This document shows, in pieces, positions 49,431 through 62,442 of a stretch of 64,000 bases of DNA. This DNA is from Pipra filicauda (lineage: Eukaryota; Chordata; Aves; Passeriformes; Pipridae). The notes below the pieces were generated by a model. That model had not been told where the DNA came from. It saw only the letters and a list, made by a program, of their open reading frames with translations, and made no database searches. The stretch spans positions 4,459,790 through 4,523,789 of the forward strand of contig NW_024104998.1 of NCBI RefSeq assembly GCF_003945595.2, given 5' to 3'. Numbering within the stretch: position 1 is the stretch's first letter; each line of letters starts with the position of its first letter. Made by a program: the position numbers and the translations under genes.

Positions 49431-52400
49431 TGCCATATGCTTTATGCTATAGCAGAGTTTAAGCACATGGCAATTATTTGCGTTCCTTGGAAATGGTGAA
49501 TGCTCTAGGACACTATGGCCCAGCTAAGGCAGGATCTCCTTATTTTGGGTTGGTTTTTTTTTTTAGATTTTAAAATATGGGATAGGCGAAGCCACACACA
49601 GAAGTCAAAGAAATTGCAAGTCAGCACAGCAGATCTTGGGGTGAAATTGTAAGCAGAAGATGGCACAGGGTACCTAACAAAACACTGACCTGCCAGAGAA
49701 GTGGAGCAATGGGTTAATTTTCCTGATTTTATCAGGAAATTGTTAGAACATTCCTCAGGACATCAGGCCTCAGACAAAATGCCACACATCTGTAATGTAA
49801 ACACAAAGCTCCTTTCACAACTGCTGCACCAACACAGTCAGCTGGTATCAAAGTCGGCATGAAAAGGTGACAGCATTTGAAATGTAGTCTCAAACATAAC
49901 AGATGGCAAGCTGAGCCCAAAGCAAAAACAAATTCCTAAAGGAAGTCACAAAAACAAATATCAGAGACAAACGTGCATTTAAAATAAATGAAGAAACACA
50001 CATAAAAAGAAAATGCCTTAAAGCGAGAATCTTGGAAGAGTTACAAAATCATCAGACTGGAGAAAAAGATCAGTAGGGACAAATGTGAAATATGGAAGGG
50101 CTGAGTTGTGTAATGCTGCTTACTCAGTCTGAAGGAGACTCCAGATGTTCCCTCTACTCTCATGTAACTACGAATTGTGAAATAGCTGGTGAGGCTAAGC
50201 TGAGGCTGGTCACAGTGCCTCTTGTCTCAGAGAAGAGAAACTACATTCATTTCACTCCAGTGGTGGATCCACTGGCATGGCAGAAGATTGTACAAAGCTA
50301 ACAGAGGAATAAAGTAGGGCTAATGCTGGTGACAACATAGAGGAACTACTAGAACTGGCTACTGCTAGAGCTCTATTAGTCACAGATGTTAAAAATGAAG
50401 TTAGGTTCGTATTGAAATGATCTGTGGAGTTTAATGAATTGATAAAATTCCAAATTTGGACTCCTACATTCTCTAGAGACACAGGAAATTTCAAATTAAT
50501 ACAAGATTAATGTGCTTAAAACAATGAGATAGTTTGGTGATGAACTGCAGCAAACCATAATATCATTCATAATCCATTAGCTCAATTCCAATTATTTATA
50601 ATGGTAATGGTCTTATCCTTCCATGTTTTGGGACATTATCAGTGAGCTTGCTTTCCATAAACTGGTCAACTTGCTTAATAATGTAAGTCCTATGAGTGCA
50701 TGTAGCAGTCACAAAGCACTGGAAAACAGCATGTATATCTTGGGTGTGATCATGGCAGTGCAGCTTGTGCTCACAGCACTTAACAAGAACCTGATTAAAA
50801 ATAAATGACCTGGTTACTGAAAGACATAGTGAGTATCACTTTGCCCTCTTTTTTTTTTTTTTTTTTTTTTTTTGTGTAGGCTCTTGTGAATGAGAAATCC
50901 TTCCATTTTGGAAAAAGCCTACTGCTGAAGAGCAGGCTTGAAGCCCACGACATGCATGGCCCAGTGTGCTAGGTGGCAGCAAAGGCAGGGAAAGCCAGCT
51001 TTGTGCTCCACATCCTCCAGAGCTACACTTTTGTCAGCAAACTGAGCTGCCTTCCCATTGAAAAGAAACACAGATGAGCGCATGAGAATAACATTAAACC
51101 ATGCATTGTTGTGTGGGCAACATACTTGTTTTGTACTTTAGACCTTGCTTAGCCCAAAAACGTGCCAAAGCGTAGGTCTCCAACTCATCTTCACATTAAA
51201 TTTACCTGCGGTTCTGTACTTGACCCTGGGTCTGAAATATGCCCAAAGCAACAATACTATACATCAGTACTTACTTTTCTGCTTTCCATCTTTGTTTATT
51301 AAATCAGTGAACAAGTGCAATGAATTCCTGTGCAACATTAGGGAGACAAAAATAACTTATCTCTAATCTACTGTCCCAAGTTTCTGATTGCTGTAGTAGG
51401 AAGAGACTGCTCCTTCCCATGCACACAGATCTCTAGGTGCACTATTAGCAGTATTAAGCCAAGCCTCTTACTGGCTCCCAGGCTAAGTAAAGTAGGAGAA
51501 AACCCCTGCTTGAATAATTTTGCCAGGACATTTGGGACTTTTATTTTTTTTTTTTACTGGAACTGTAGACATTTCTGTATTCTTTTAAGAGACAATAAGT
51601 GCTCTGAATAAGCACTTTTCAAACCACTTGCAAAACTTTTCTCTCCTTCTATTGTTTAAAATCTAATTAAACTGTCTACTACCTTTGTTCAGCCTAAAAA
51701 GAAATTGCTCTGCTTCTTTCATGTAGGTTTTCATTAAAAGTCCCCTGAAGAAAGCTTTTTTCCCCAGAGGTAAATAATTTGCATAAAACCATGTCAAATA
51801 AATCCCTTTTACCCCAAGCTAACTAGACCCTGCTGTAGCAGCTGCCCACTCAGTTAATGTGTCCCATGCAGCCTGTATTTGTGGAGAGGAGTAGGAAGCC
51901 ATGTGAAAGGTTAGAAAAGTATTTAAAAGTGTGTTTCTATTACTTGCCCACTGGTTTTGGAGCCTTTGGTGACGAGTCACAGGTTTACAGGGATTGAGGA
52001 TTTAGGGCTCATGTGAAATAAGCCAGTAGTGCCGCTGGGTTGCTGCTCCCTCCATTGTGCTTTCCCAAGTTAAAATAACAAAATACTTGAAGGTGGGACA
52101 ACACCTTCAAACCCTTAGTCAAACAATAAGAGATACATGAGAAACAAAACCTCCGAGAATCTATCAGTCACATATCATCCCTGCTTCCAAATTCACTTTC
52201 ACAAGATATATACATACATTTCTTCTTCTCTTTGAACTCATGACAATTATTTCATTGTTTTGTGGATTGTTTCCCTCTCATCTCCCTTTCTTGATCACCT
52301 GAGGGAGGCCAAGAAGCAGCATCTAAGAAGGAGTGGGAACATGGCAATGGGACAGAAAGGCCAAGGGATCTAGGTGCTGGCCTTTATTGCACAAACTTTG

Positions 52401-53196
52401 GCTGTGGCTTGAGGTGGCATTGCACACACAAATGTGGCAATGAAGTCTAAGAGGGCTATTAAGCATATTGTAGATGCTGCCAAAGACAGCAACAACTTGT
52501 GTAATAGTTTAATGTTTTAAGCAGTTGCCCAGGAGGCAACAGTAGAAGCATCTGCATCTTCCCTGAAGTTTTTCCCAATGATTGGGGTCAGGACAAGACT
52601 GGGGTGAGGCTCAGGTCTCCCTTCCCCACTATTCGATACTTATCACTGAATGGCAATGCTTTCAGGAGTCTGAAGGGGGGATAAAACCTATCCTCTGTGA
52701 CCAAAGCCCTTCTCAGGTGCTAGAGAAGTCCTGGGTTTCTGCACTCCCCCAATAGCCCTGAGATCAGAGCCCAGAAATTCCTCTTTCTCGTGTCAGGGTC
52801 AAGCTCCTCTTGCATTTCCCTTTCTTGGCATTGTGGACTGGCTGGGGGAGCAGCTGGGGAGTGTGGCCCTGTGTTGGAGAGCACTTTGGCTCTAAGTGGC
52901 CAAGGAGTGGGGAGGACTTGCTGACCTGTCCCCTGGGCAGGGACAGCTATTTTGAAGGTCTCCCTTCAAAGACAGCAGTCAGAACTTCAGCCACAGTGGC
53001 CAGAGCACTCTTTTCTGCTGCTCTGGGAGAGATGGCTGTCAGGATATCTCATGGTTTCCTGGGAGTCTTTGCTGGGACAACACCCGTAACGTTGTCCAAG
53101 TCCCGGGTCAAGTTTTCTCCCACTCCCAGAGGTAACCTGGGAGCCACTTGCATCACTCTCATGCTCAGAGATGGGAGTTCTTGTGATAATACTGCC
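49431..53196. other. Intergenic, no gene recognised
   Basis: About 3.8 kb without a supported exon. It includes the poly-T tract at 50849-50873. A 129-codon open frame at 52810-53199 sits in a GC-richer patch, with no recognisable domain. Confidence 0.5.
50849..50873. repeat. Poly-T homopolymer (25 T)
   Basis: An uninterrupted run of about 25 T. It could mark the tail of a minus-strand retroposed sequence, but no source transcript is recognised in the following ~400 bp. Confidence 0.85.
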
Positions 53197-53275
53197 TAGA
53201 AGCATAGAATAATTACCAGTGGAAATGATCTCTGGCAATCATCTGTCCCAAACTGTTGTCCAAGCTCAGCCAGCT
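53197..53275 (-). repeat. Possible CR1 3' fragment, minus orientation
   Basis: The phrase agaagcatagaataattacc then ggaaatgatctctggcaatcatc and gttgtccaagctcagcc loosely follows the reverse complement of the CR1 tail. It is too diverged for a firm call. Confidence 0.4.
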
Positions 53276-53374
53276 TTTGCCTTGTTTGCTAATTTCAGAA
53301 GCTCAAAAGTTAGCATCCTTTTTCTGACCCACCAGGATAAAAGAGTTTTAAAAAGGATTCAAGAGACATGGTAA

Positions 53375-54669
53375 AATGACCACAGTGTACTTTATTTAAT
53401 GATTTTGGTACCTTGTGTTGCAATAAAATAAAAAAAATCTACAAAATCCAAATATATAAAATTTTCAAGTTTCTCTTTTAAGTTTTACAAGAAAAATCAA
53501 GTTGTAACCGAGGAAATTTGTTAGTATGAAGCACTACTTTCAACTTCATTTCATCACAAATTGCAACTTACTTGACAGACCAAAAGAACTATGGTACTGC
53601 AGTACATCAAATACTTCACACACTGTGTTCTTTACTATAGCACATGTAACCTCTGCCACAGAGGGCAGTGGTCTCTAGCCAATAAAGACACTCTTCACAA
53701 TCTGAACTCTAAAGGAATGTTTGTATACATGGATTCAGAATATATATATTTACAGGAAAATTTTTCTTTCTGTTTTTAATAACTCTTTTGATTCTTCATT
53801 TCAAATAAAATACCAAATACATTTTTACAATGTTTACAAGTCAAAGCACAAGTTCTGCAATGATTATCATTCACCTTTAGTCACTGTGCTTGTACTGGGG
53901 GGATATCTACACTGTTCCATAAATACGAATGTGGTCTTCCATCACTTTATTTCTGCAATGGTGGCTAAGGAGTATAAGCACAGTAACAATTATTTTAGCA
54001 CAATCAGTGTATAATGCAACAGTTTACAACAGAGAACTGAGAAACTATTGGTCCATTCTGTTCAATTTACTGTTTATCTGCCAACTGTTACCTTAGTCTT
54101 TGTCACATAAATTGTGTACAAGAGAAGAGTTAAATAACACAACTTGACTAGGAAAGAGCACACATTTTTAAGGCAAATTAATAAGCAGCTTATGGTGTTT
54201 TTTGTTAAACTATACCCCAACAGAACCTAAAAATAAAATGTATGTTCTGCAACTGTTTCAATAATTGTCTTCTTAAACTGATCTTCTCTATAAATTGATC
54301 AACATGGCTTTGAACCTGGTTATTCAAAATTGAAAGAATTCCTCCCCCCAAATCCCCAAATATAGAAAGTGCATGATTTCATATGTGCCAAAAGAAAATA
54401 AAAGGCAGCTGAGGTAGTTAGATGTAAAATGTATTCATGAAAAATAACTGAAAAACTAAACCCAGGACAATTACAGTAAAAGCCCACTCATTTAGAATTA
54501 ATTTGATATCATGCAACAACTAAAAGCAGGAAACTTTATGATTTCTGAAAAGGAAAGTAATAATAACATTGGAATAAACAGAATATACTATTGAAATTTG
54601 AATTTCAAGTATTTGAGTGTATTTGCATGTGCAATTTTTTACAGGCTTTATATAGTATTAGGAAGTCAT
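53375..54669 (-). other. Possible 3' UTR of a minus-strand gene
   Basis: A repeat-free, AT-rich block. Read on the minus strand, it ends with AATAAA (plus-strand TTTATT at 53391-53396), giving a 3' end near 53375. It directly follows a candidate terminal coding exon at 54670-54723. It lies in convergent orientation to gene B. In mammals the gene convergent with TMEM68 is XKR4, but I see no XKR4 coding sequence here and its last coding exon is long, so identity is left open. An ordinary AT-rich spacer is the alternative. Confidence 0.35.
53391..53396 (-). terminator. Candidate minus-strand poly(A) signal
   Basis: AATAAA on the minus strand at the end of the AT-rich block. A second minus-strand match (ATTTTATT region) lies near 53425-53435. 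Confidence 0.35.
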
Positions 54670-54723
54670 TTACTTTTTATCAGGCATCACATGAGGTCTG
54701 GTTGACCGCTGGAACTGAAGCTT
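54670..54723 (-). CDS. Candidate terminal coding exon, minus strand (17 codons plus stop)
   Basis: On the minus strand, the acceptor TTTCTGCCTTCCAG is followed by an open frame KLQFQRSTRPHVMPDKK and TAA, then the possible 3' UTR. The acceptor is good and the peptide is polar and plausible as a C-terminus. However, 17 codons is short, two other frames are also open for 11-13 codons, and I could not find the preceding exon. I do not recognise the protein. Confidence 0.22.
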   Translation of the reverse strand, partial: KLQFQRSTRPHVMPDKK

Positions 54724-55779
54724 CTGGAAGGCAGAAATATACTGTGAGTGCCTGAAGATGTGCCACCATGTGTGCCCAGAAGCACCACCATCTCAGCCTG
54801 GGCGAACTTCTATGCACCCATCCTCTACTGAGGTCACCTGAGAGTCACAGGGCCAGGGATCCTGTGCCTATGCCTCCCGGGACTGACTGAATAAATATCC
54901 TAGGAGCCTGCCTGGGATGTACCCACATGTCTGGATCAATGTGGGATGTGCCCATGTGGTGGGGATCCCCCACGTGATGTTCCTGCAGAGCTGGTGTGTA
55001 CACACCCAGTGGCCCCACACACTCAGCAGTCCCCAAAGAGAGGACCAGCCTCCACCTTGGACCACAGAGTTACAGCTCTTCTTAGGCCTTCCTGCCTGTG
55101 CCCAGCACCATTGCATTTCAGCTCTCACAGGGACCTTTTCTCATCTGGAGAGAGGGACAGAGTTCCCCCTCCTGCAGACAGGACAGTCTCCAAGAAAGTG
55201 TTACCTTGAGTCCACTCAGGATGAATAGGGATTTGGGCTGGCATCATGGTCACAGGGCTCAAGCTAACAGCCCCTGGCACAGAGACAGACCCATCTTTCC
55301 CTTCCATTCCTGCCTGGGAAGAGAAGCAGGTAGCTTTCTCTAGCAAAATGCCCAACTGGAGTGTGCGGGTGCATGAAAAGTCTTCAAACTCTGGGAATGA
55401 ATTTCACAAAAAAAAAGCCTACTTGTAGGAGATAGATGAATCTGGAGATGTGTTCCTGTTTTCAGTAGCAACAACCTAATAACATCCCATTACTAAACAT
55501 GCAATATGTTGGCTCTTCTGAGTCCTACTGTTAGATCCCTCTGCTAATGATCACAAAATGGGAAAATGTAATTTGGTATCATGAATTCTGCACTAGTAAC
55601 CTGGCTTGAAAAGCATCACAGCAGGGAGCATCACAAACTGAAATAGTTTGGGTATTTGTTGGTGGTTTTCCTTACTTTTTTTAGTTGGCCTGTAAAAGAG
55701 TAGGGTTTGTACTTCTGAATTGTGTACATATGCCATTTTTCATTTTTATTTTCTATTTTTAACAAGGAAATCCTGAAGC

Positions 55780-55816
55780 CTTTCTTTTTTCTTTTTCTTT
55801 TCTTTTCTTTTCCTTT
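55780..55816. repeat. (TTTTC)n polypyrimidine tract
   Basis: Imperfect TTTTCTTTTC repeat; purine-rich on the opposite strand. Confidence 0.8.
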
Positions 55817-58800
55817 TAATATTATCTTTCTAATGCCCTTGTATTTTAATAATGACTTTTAAAAGTGCTGTGTGGTTTTGACCAACTTCATCTCTGGCAG
55901 CCACTGATGTTCACAGACTGCTGAACCTACATGCTATGGCAGCAGAGCTGCTAACAGCCAATTACATTTGCATGTCCTGCACATCACAGCCTTTTAATTT
56001 TTCCTGACAGAAATAAATGGAAAACTAGAAGACTGAACTGTGAGATTCCTTGATGTGGCATGATATTGCAGCTTTCCCCAAAATGTTTGTCAGGAGTTTC
56101 AGCTCAATTGCTCTGATTTTTTTAGTGTGACAAGGAGTGAGGCTGAGAGAATCTCAGTTTCTCAGAGAAGTCAAGACTTTATAGCTTTATGTAAACCTAA
56201 GCAGAAAAAGATGCTCTGATTTTGAAGGGGGTAGAAATATTTTTCAGGCCTGATTTCATGAAACACAAAGATGCTAAAAGGCACACTTTTGAAATGGATG
56301 CAAAAATCTTTTTTTCTGCATGTGAAACAACAGTGAAGGCAATCCTTTATTTTCCCCTATGCATATTAGTTTGCAGAGGATAAAACCCTAAAAACTGCTT
56401 CTTTGAGGACTTTATTGCACCAGCTAATCAACCTGTTTTCTTAGCACTAACCTCTACAACCTGGGCATCCAGCTCAATATTTCAGTGTGTTGCCACTGTG
56501 CATACCTGACATATGTAGTCATCCTCTTCACTGTGTCATAAACCTATTTGCCACCCTTCCTTTCCAAATACAAATAATATCTCCAAGTCTCATTACATGC
56601 AGTCAACATCTGCCCCAACAAGAAACAGTCCCTCTTCTAATCATCAATTCAGCTGTGTCAGTGGTAGCCATTGGAGAAACTGGAAGAGAAGAGGATCTAC
56701 CTGCACCTGCCTGATCCCTTGTGGCATTGAGCTGCCTCTGTCCTCTTCCTGTGCAACTAAAGAATGAGATAAGATTTGCCAGGATCCAGATGCTAGATCC
56801 ATTTTCAGGGGTTTCAGTGGTGAAGCGCAACAGGCAAGTATCATGGAGGGCCAGGTTGGCAGTCTGTAGGGGAAAACAGGAGGATTTTTGCCTGAGCTTA
56901 GGATAAAATTTCACCTCTCCAACTTGCCCATTAGGCTTTATAGAAAGATGTATATTCATTTGAAATTGAAATGTATAGCTCAAAGGATAGTTTTTATTTC
57001 ATAGAAAATATTAAAATACAATTAATATATTCATAAGCTGTCTGAAAGTTTAAAAAGACATTTTAATTTATCCTGGAATCCAGCCAGGTATCTTAGCCTC
57101 ATCCAGAGATTGGAAGACCTAGAAATGCTTTAGTATTATTTCCAGCAGAATATTTTTTTAATACAAAGCCTGATATTGCTTCCTCAAACATTTTCAATGA
57201 CTTATCCTTATCTGTATTGGGTGCATAATGGCTGACAGTTTCACTTGACAGTAAAGTTCAAGTGCACTGTAAAGTACTTACTAAAGAGATTCCTTAAAAA
57301 ATAAATTTTACTTAGAGCAGCGTTGTGAAATTTAAAAGTGAAATGCCCATGTGCTTTCTCCTGCAGTTTACTGGACCCCATTAAAGTTAAAAGAAAGTAA
57401 TCCATTTGCTATGGTGGACCTTCAGGGAAGACCTTTATGATGATAAACTGCCCATAATCAAAGCAAATCCCAGTATAATAAACGCTCCTGTCCAGAGTGC
57501 TGGTGTAAGTATGACTTATTGACCCATGCACCAGGCAGAATTTCTCCATCAGTCCTTTAAGACTGTCTTTTGGTTTGTTTGTTTGCTTAGCTGTAGATTG
57601 TTGAAGAAGGTTTTGTAAGCACAGCTGTTGTCAAGTCAGTCATCTTTCAGGATCATTTGCCCCATGTGAAATTGCTTTGGATGGCTCACCTGTTTTATTA
57701 ATAGCCTAGAAACACTTTTGCACACATTTCCCCAAACAAAATCAAATCCACCAGGTCAGCTTGAAACAAACTTTGAGTTCTGTATATTGAGAGATGGAGG
57801 GTGGAAGAACACACAAATTAGTTAGCCTTATCTGAGTATGCATTTTACTGTAATGACTGGAGAATATGCCTTTTTAATTTCTACTGAGTTAATTAATATT
57901 GTCTGTAGGAATCCATTTAAAATGTCCAAATTGAATTAACTGACATGCTCCTTGCACATTGCAAGTTTCAAGAGAACAATGTATATTGAGGAAGAACAAT
58001 TAAAAGTTGGTTTTATTTTATTTTTTCTTTCCCTTTTTTTTTTTTTAATACAAGAAGATTACAGAGAGCTGCAGAAAGTCTCAAAGCACAACTGCACTCT
58101 GGAAAATTACTACAAAATCAATATGGTAAAGAACCGTGTTTATTGCATCCCAGAGGGTACCATTTCCAATGCACTCAGCTTACAGTGAGAAGATGAATCT
58201 CCCGTTTGCTAATGCCACGGGTCAAATCCAGAAGTCAAACTGGTTTTTGCATGGCTCTGCAGCATGAGGAATAACAATTGTTAAGTTAACATTTGATTAA
58301 AGAGGCAGGTGAGCAAGCATGGGAAGACAAGCAGAGCCAGCTGCCACTCTTGAGACAAACTTATACATGGAATGGTACCTGCAGGAAAATACGGCGATGT
58401 TCATTTGTTAGAATAAACATTAGCTTGTTAATAATGCACAACTCAGAGAATAGAGAGCAAAATATCTGTCCCCTCAAGCGGAACAAATTACACACGGGAC
58501 AGTTTCTGCCCTTGAGAATCAATGGGAATTGATTTAAAGGAACAGCAGTCCTGTTAAAGGAGAACAGCAGTGGGATGGCAGATCTTTGCATGCTAATCCA
58601 ACACGATCCCCATTAGTGGCTGTTCTGTGGGCCAGAAATTATCTCAGAAACAAAAGATATTGAATTCTAGGTTGCTATGGGCATATAACAAGGCTTTGGA
58701 ATGATGAAGTAAGATCAGTTGAGCATCAAAATATGACAGCTGTCTTTAAAAAAATTCATGCTGTCCACTTCAGAAAATTGCTTCAGTATTTGCAGTTTTA

Positions 58801-59115
58801 ACTTGGTTTTCCCTCTCTAACCATATAGGTTATCCCATAGCCAGGTGTTATACAAAAGAATTTTTGAGTTTTGTACTATGATATGAGAAAAGAAAGTTTT
58901 TTAGATAACCTGAGCAGTCTTCTCTCATTGGTGCATTTTGCCCATGAGATTCAAGCACAAGAGGAAAATGGAAGGAAACACAAGGAAAAACATCATAACA
59001 GTATCTAACAAACTTTGCCAACTTTTTTGAGTGAATCTTTGAAGAAAAAAGACCTTTCATGATATGCTACACTTACAGACCATGCATGAGGCTATGGATA
59101 ACTCCATCGGCTTTT

Positions 59116-59152
59116 CTACTGAAATCAGGAAATCTACTGAAATCAGAAATCT
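59116..59152. repeat. Short tandem repeat, ~17-18 bp unit
   Basis: The unit ctactgaaatcaggaaat occurs about 2.5 times in a row, the last copy partly shortened. Confidence 0.8.
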
Positions 59153-59961
59153 ACTGTTCCTGCTTCTAAACAAGCAAGAGTTGGTGATAACATCTAATAT
59201 AGTTGAAAGTCCTTCAGCAGTAATTTCCATGATGAGCTGAGTGACAGAATATCTGAGCATGAACAAATGCTGTGAGGGCTCACCTACTCTATAGATTCAC
59301 AGCTGTTCCCTAAATATAAGGCTTCTACCAGAAGCCTTATCTGTCAGAATCTACTGATCTCATCTTTGTTTTTTCCTGCTCTACACCTTTACACCTTGCC
59401 ATGTATATGCCCCTCAGCGGTGCATGAAGAAGTTGATGCGAGGACAGTTAGCACTAAAGGAATATGCACCTGCAAATCCACTATTTGCTTATGGATGTAT
59501 TACATGAGAAACTGAGACCATGAGAAAATGCACAAGCACTTGAACAACATCAAGCCTATAATACTTCATATACAGAAAAGCCCATCTTCTGAGCCTATTT
59601 TAAACCTTATGTTTTTTGTGGAAGCCATCTGAGATTAATCCTCCGTAAAATAGATAATAAAATTCTCTGACCTACAATCTGTTATAAAGATCTATGATTT
59701 CTAAATTTAACAATCACTGCCATACAAAATCCTTGTCTCCCAGGCCTTAGTTTCAGACACCTTTGTATCTTATTGCTAGTAAACATCTCCTGCCAATAGC
59801 AACAATTTCTTTCATTGTCTCCCTGTGTGTTCCAGTTAGTTTGTAGAATTTTCCCAGACAATATCTTTCCCAGAGGAGAGAGTAATTGCGCTATAAGTAG
59901 TATTTTGGCATCAAGGTTTGTTAGTTTGAGTTTTGGTTTTTTGGTTGTTTTGTTCCCCTTC

Positions 59962-59975
59962 CCCCCCCCCCCCCA
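59962..59975. repeat. Poly-C homopolymer
   Basis: An uninterrupted C run of about 14 following a T/C-rich stretch; likely length-variable and error-prone in sequencing. Confidence 0.8.
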
Positions 59976-62399
59976 GTTGAAACACTCTTGCTCCTCCCTT
60001 TATCCACTGAAACAGCAGGGGCAGCTTCCACAGTGTTTCACAAACATCTCTTAATCGTGACTGAGGAATCACCCTTTTGCTTTTGTGTCTTTGATCTCTG
60101 GCCTCCCTGCGAAGGTCAACAGTTGAGATGCTCCCAGAATGAAACATATGTACGGATTACTCATTGTCCTACACACACATGCACCCTGTGCAGCCTGACT
60201 GGAGGGGGCTGTGACAGCACCTGCTTGAAAACTCTGTACCAGGAGGGGCCCAAACCAGAGCTCTTGCTGAGTCCCATGTTGCTGGGTTCCTCCAAGTACT
60301 AGAGTTAGGTTAAATATAAAACCTAGTTATTCCTAGTTGTTTTTATAAATTGCAAGTGTACTAATATACATCCTTTCTGATGATGAAAGGGTTTAAATGC
60401 TTTGCTGGTCACAAGCCTTTCATTATTGAGAGATCATGTTTGTTATAGGCAACGTTGTATTTTTTTTCCCTTCTGCTTCATGTCAAAGCAGCTAAAATCC
60501 AGCTGTGTGTTAAAAGTCATGAATACAATATTTTCTTCACTCATTCACCCAGTACTTAGTGCTGTTACTAAATGTGGTTATGTGTTTTGTTACAGATAAA
60601 CTGTTCCACAACCAGCAAATTAATCTCAAAAATAAAATTGTACTGCTGTTTGGTAGAATGACTTTTTGGTTGATAAGATGAATAGATGGCCAGTTCCCCA
60701 TTGATGGTAACTAGACCTGTCTCAATCCCAGTAATCCTCTTTTAAATACAACTCCTTGCACGTACAAAACAAATGAAATGGATAAATGTTTCATAAGATG
60801 AACGATGAAAGCTTAGCTTAGCTAGGATGAATTTACTAATATTGCATTTCTTCTAGATCTCTCTTTCCAGTGTGGGCACCTTGCTGAACATAGCTAACAG
60901 TGGCTTTTTTTTTTTTTCTCCCAAACTGATTAATGTTTGCTCACCGGACCTTGATTACTGTATTACAAGTCACAAATTTGCAAGATTAAAAATGTCCGTT
61001 GAATTAATTAGCTGCAAATCAACCTAGGCTCAGCTCGACAAGTTCCAAGCTGTTCCAATAAAATAAAAAAGGAGGAATCGATAGCAGCCACAAATACACA
61101 ACAATATGCTGGCACTTTGTGACTATAAATAGTGGCAGCTGCCCTCTCTGCTGACAAAGGAAGGTTTTTCATTGTCTATACAGTGCTGTCTAAAGGCTAA
61201 ATCCTGCCCAGATTGGTGTGGCAATCTCACCAATAGATAAAGTGTTCTCAGTGAAATATTCCCTGTGGGCCAGCCTGGTAACCCAGGAGGAACTGGAGCT
61301 TCACTTTCAGCCAGAGGGAATGCCACAGTGCCAGTGCCAGGAGTAATCACAGCACTTGTGGATGTTGGCTGACAGGAAGGCTATGCTAGTCCCAAAATGG
61401 AAATGCAGGGAACAATGTTGAAAGTCATTGGTGACTATTTTTGAACTTTCTCTCTGTAGTTACTACCATTGTCTGACCCAGTCACAACAATTTTAGATCT
61501 ATCTGTCCATAAATCAGATCCTGTTGGAAAGTTACTGGATTTTTCAAACAATGTCATTAATGCTGAATGGTGACTCTGGTCAGGAACTCTAGACATATGG
61601 AAGTAAACGCCTTCACTGGTGAGTAGTCTCTTCCTCAGCTTCATAAAATTTAAAATTAATTCTTATCAAACATCAACTAAGAAACAATCTGGGATAGGCA
61701 GATAATAATGCAGAACATACTGAAAAAAATCAGTAATTAAAATTTCAGAAATAGCTACTGCGTATGCATGGTGTATTTAAATTGACAGGGGTATTGTTTT
61801 CAAATACATGCATTTTAAATTTATCTTCAATACATAATCCATGCAAGAGCAAATTTTTCCTTCTGACAGCATGTATCAGGAAACTGCACATAGGTTGGAT
61901 AACAAACGCTCTTTAGTGTTCTTCAGTTAAAATGCAAGTAAACCATCCTAATTATTGCAAATTATTTCCTTCATAAACTACTGACAATGACAACTGATAG
62001 AAAAACAAATACAACCAACGTTAAATGAAATAAAAGTTTAATTGATCCCTTTGCCATTTTCCTATGATTTTTTCCTTGATTAAATAAATGTGATAGATCC
62101 TTCTTTATTTTATATAAATTTTCCCCACTCTATTCTTTTACCAAAATATTTAAGATTATGAAATATAGCATTAGACACATTTTCTCCATAACTTTTTGTT
62201 AAAGTGCTGGCACAATACATCGCAAAGCTGTCTCAAATAATAACTAGAACATATTTTCCAATAATGTTCTTTTTTTTTGCAGTTATCACTTGATTACCCT
62301 TGACGGTAATGCTCTTGATCCTTTTGTTTAGGCTTAGAATTTAAATGAATTGCAAGATTGAATCCTAATAGAATCTCAGGACTCACTGTCATGTGTATA

Positions 62400-62442
62400 C
62401 ATGCACACACACACACATATATACACAGGTATATATATATAA
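62400..62442. repeat. (AC)n(AT)n microsatellite
   Basis: CA repeats followed by TA repeats, with a short interruption. It produces spurious repeated-residue frames on the minus strand. Confidence 0.88.

Noticed and set aside
52810..53199. A 129-codon plus-strand open frame.
   Set aside because: No recognisable domain, no splice context, and the region is slightly GC-rich, which lengthens random frames. It could be part of an unrecognised repeat.
57412..57630. A 73-codon minus-strand open frame that reads in part like a plausible protein segment (LVHGSISHTYTSTLDRSVYY).
   Set aside because: It contains a simple CAAA repeat, has no clear splice acceptor with a matching upstream exon, and I recognise no family. 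Length is within chance expectation for AT-moderate DNA.
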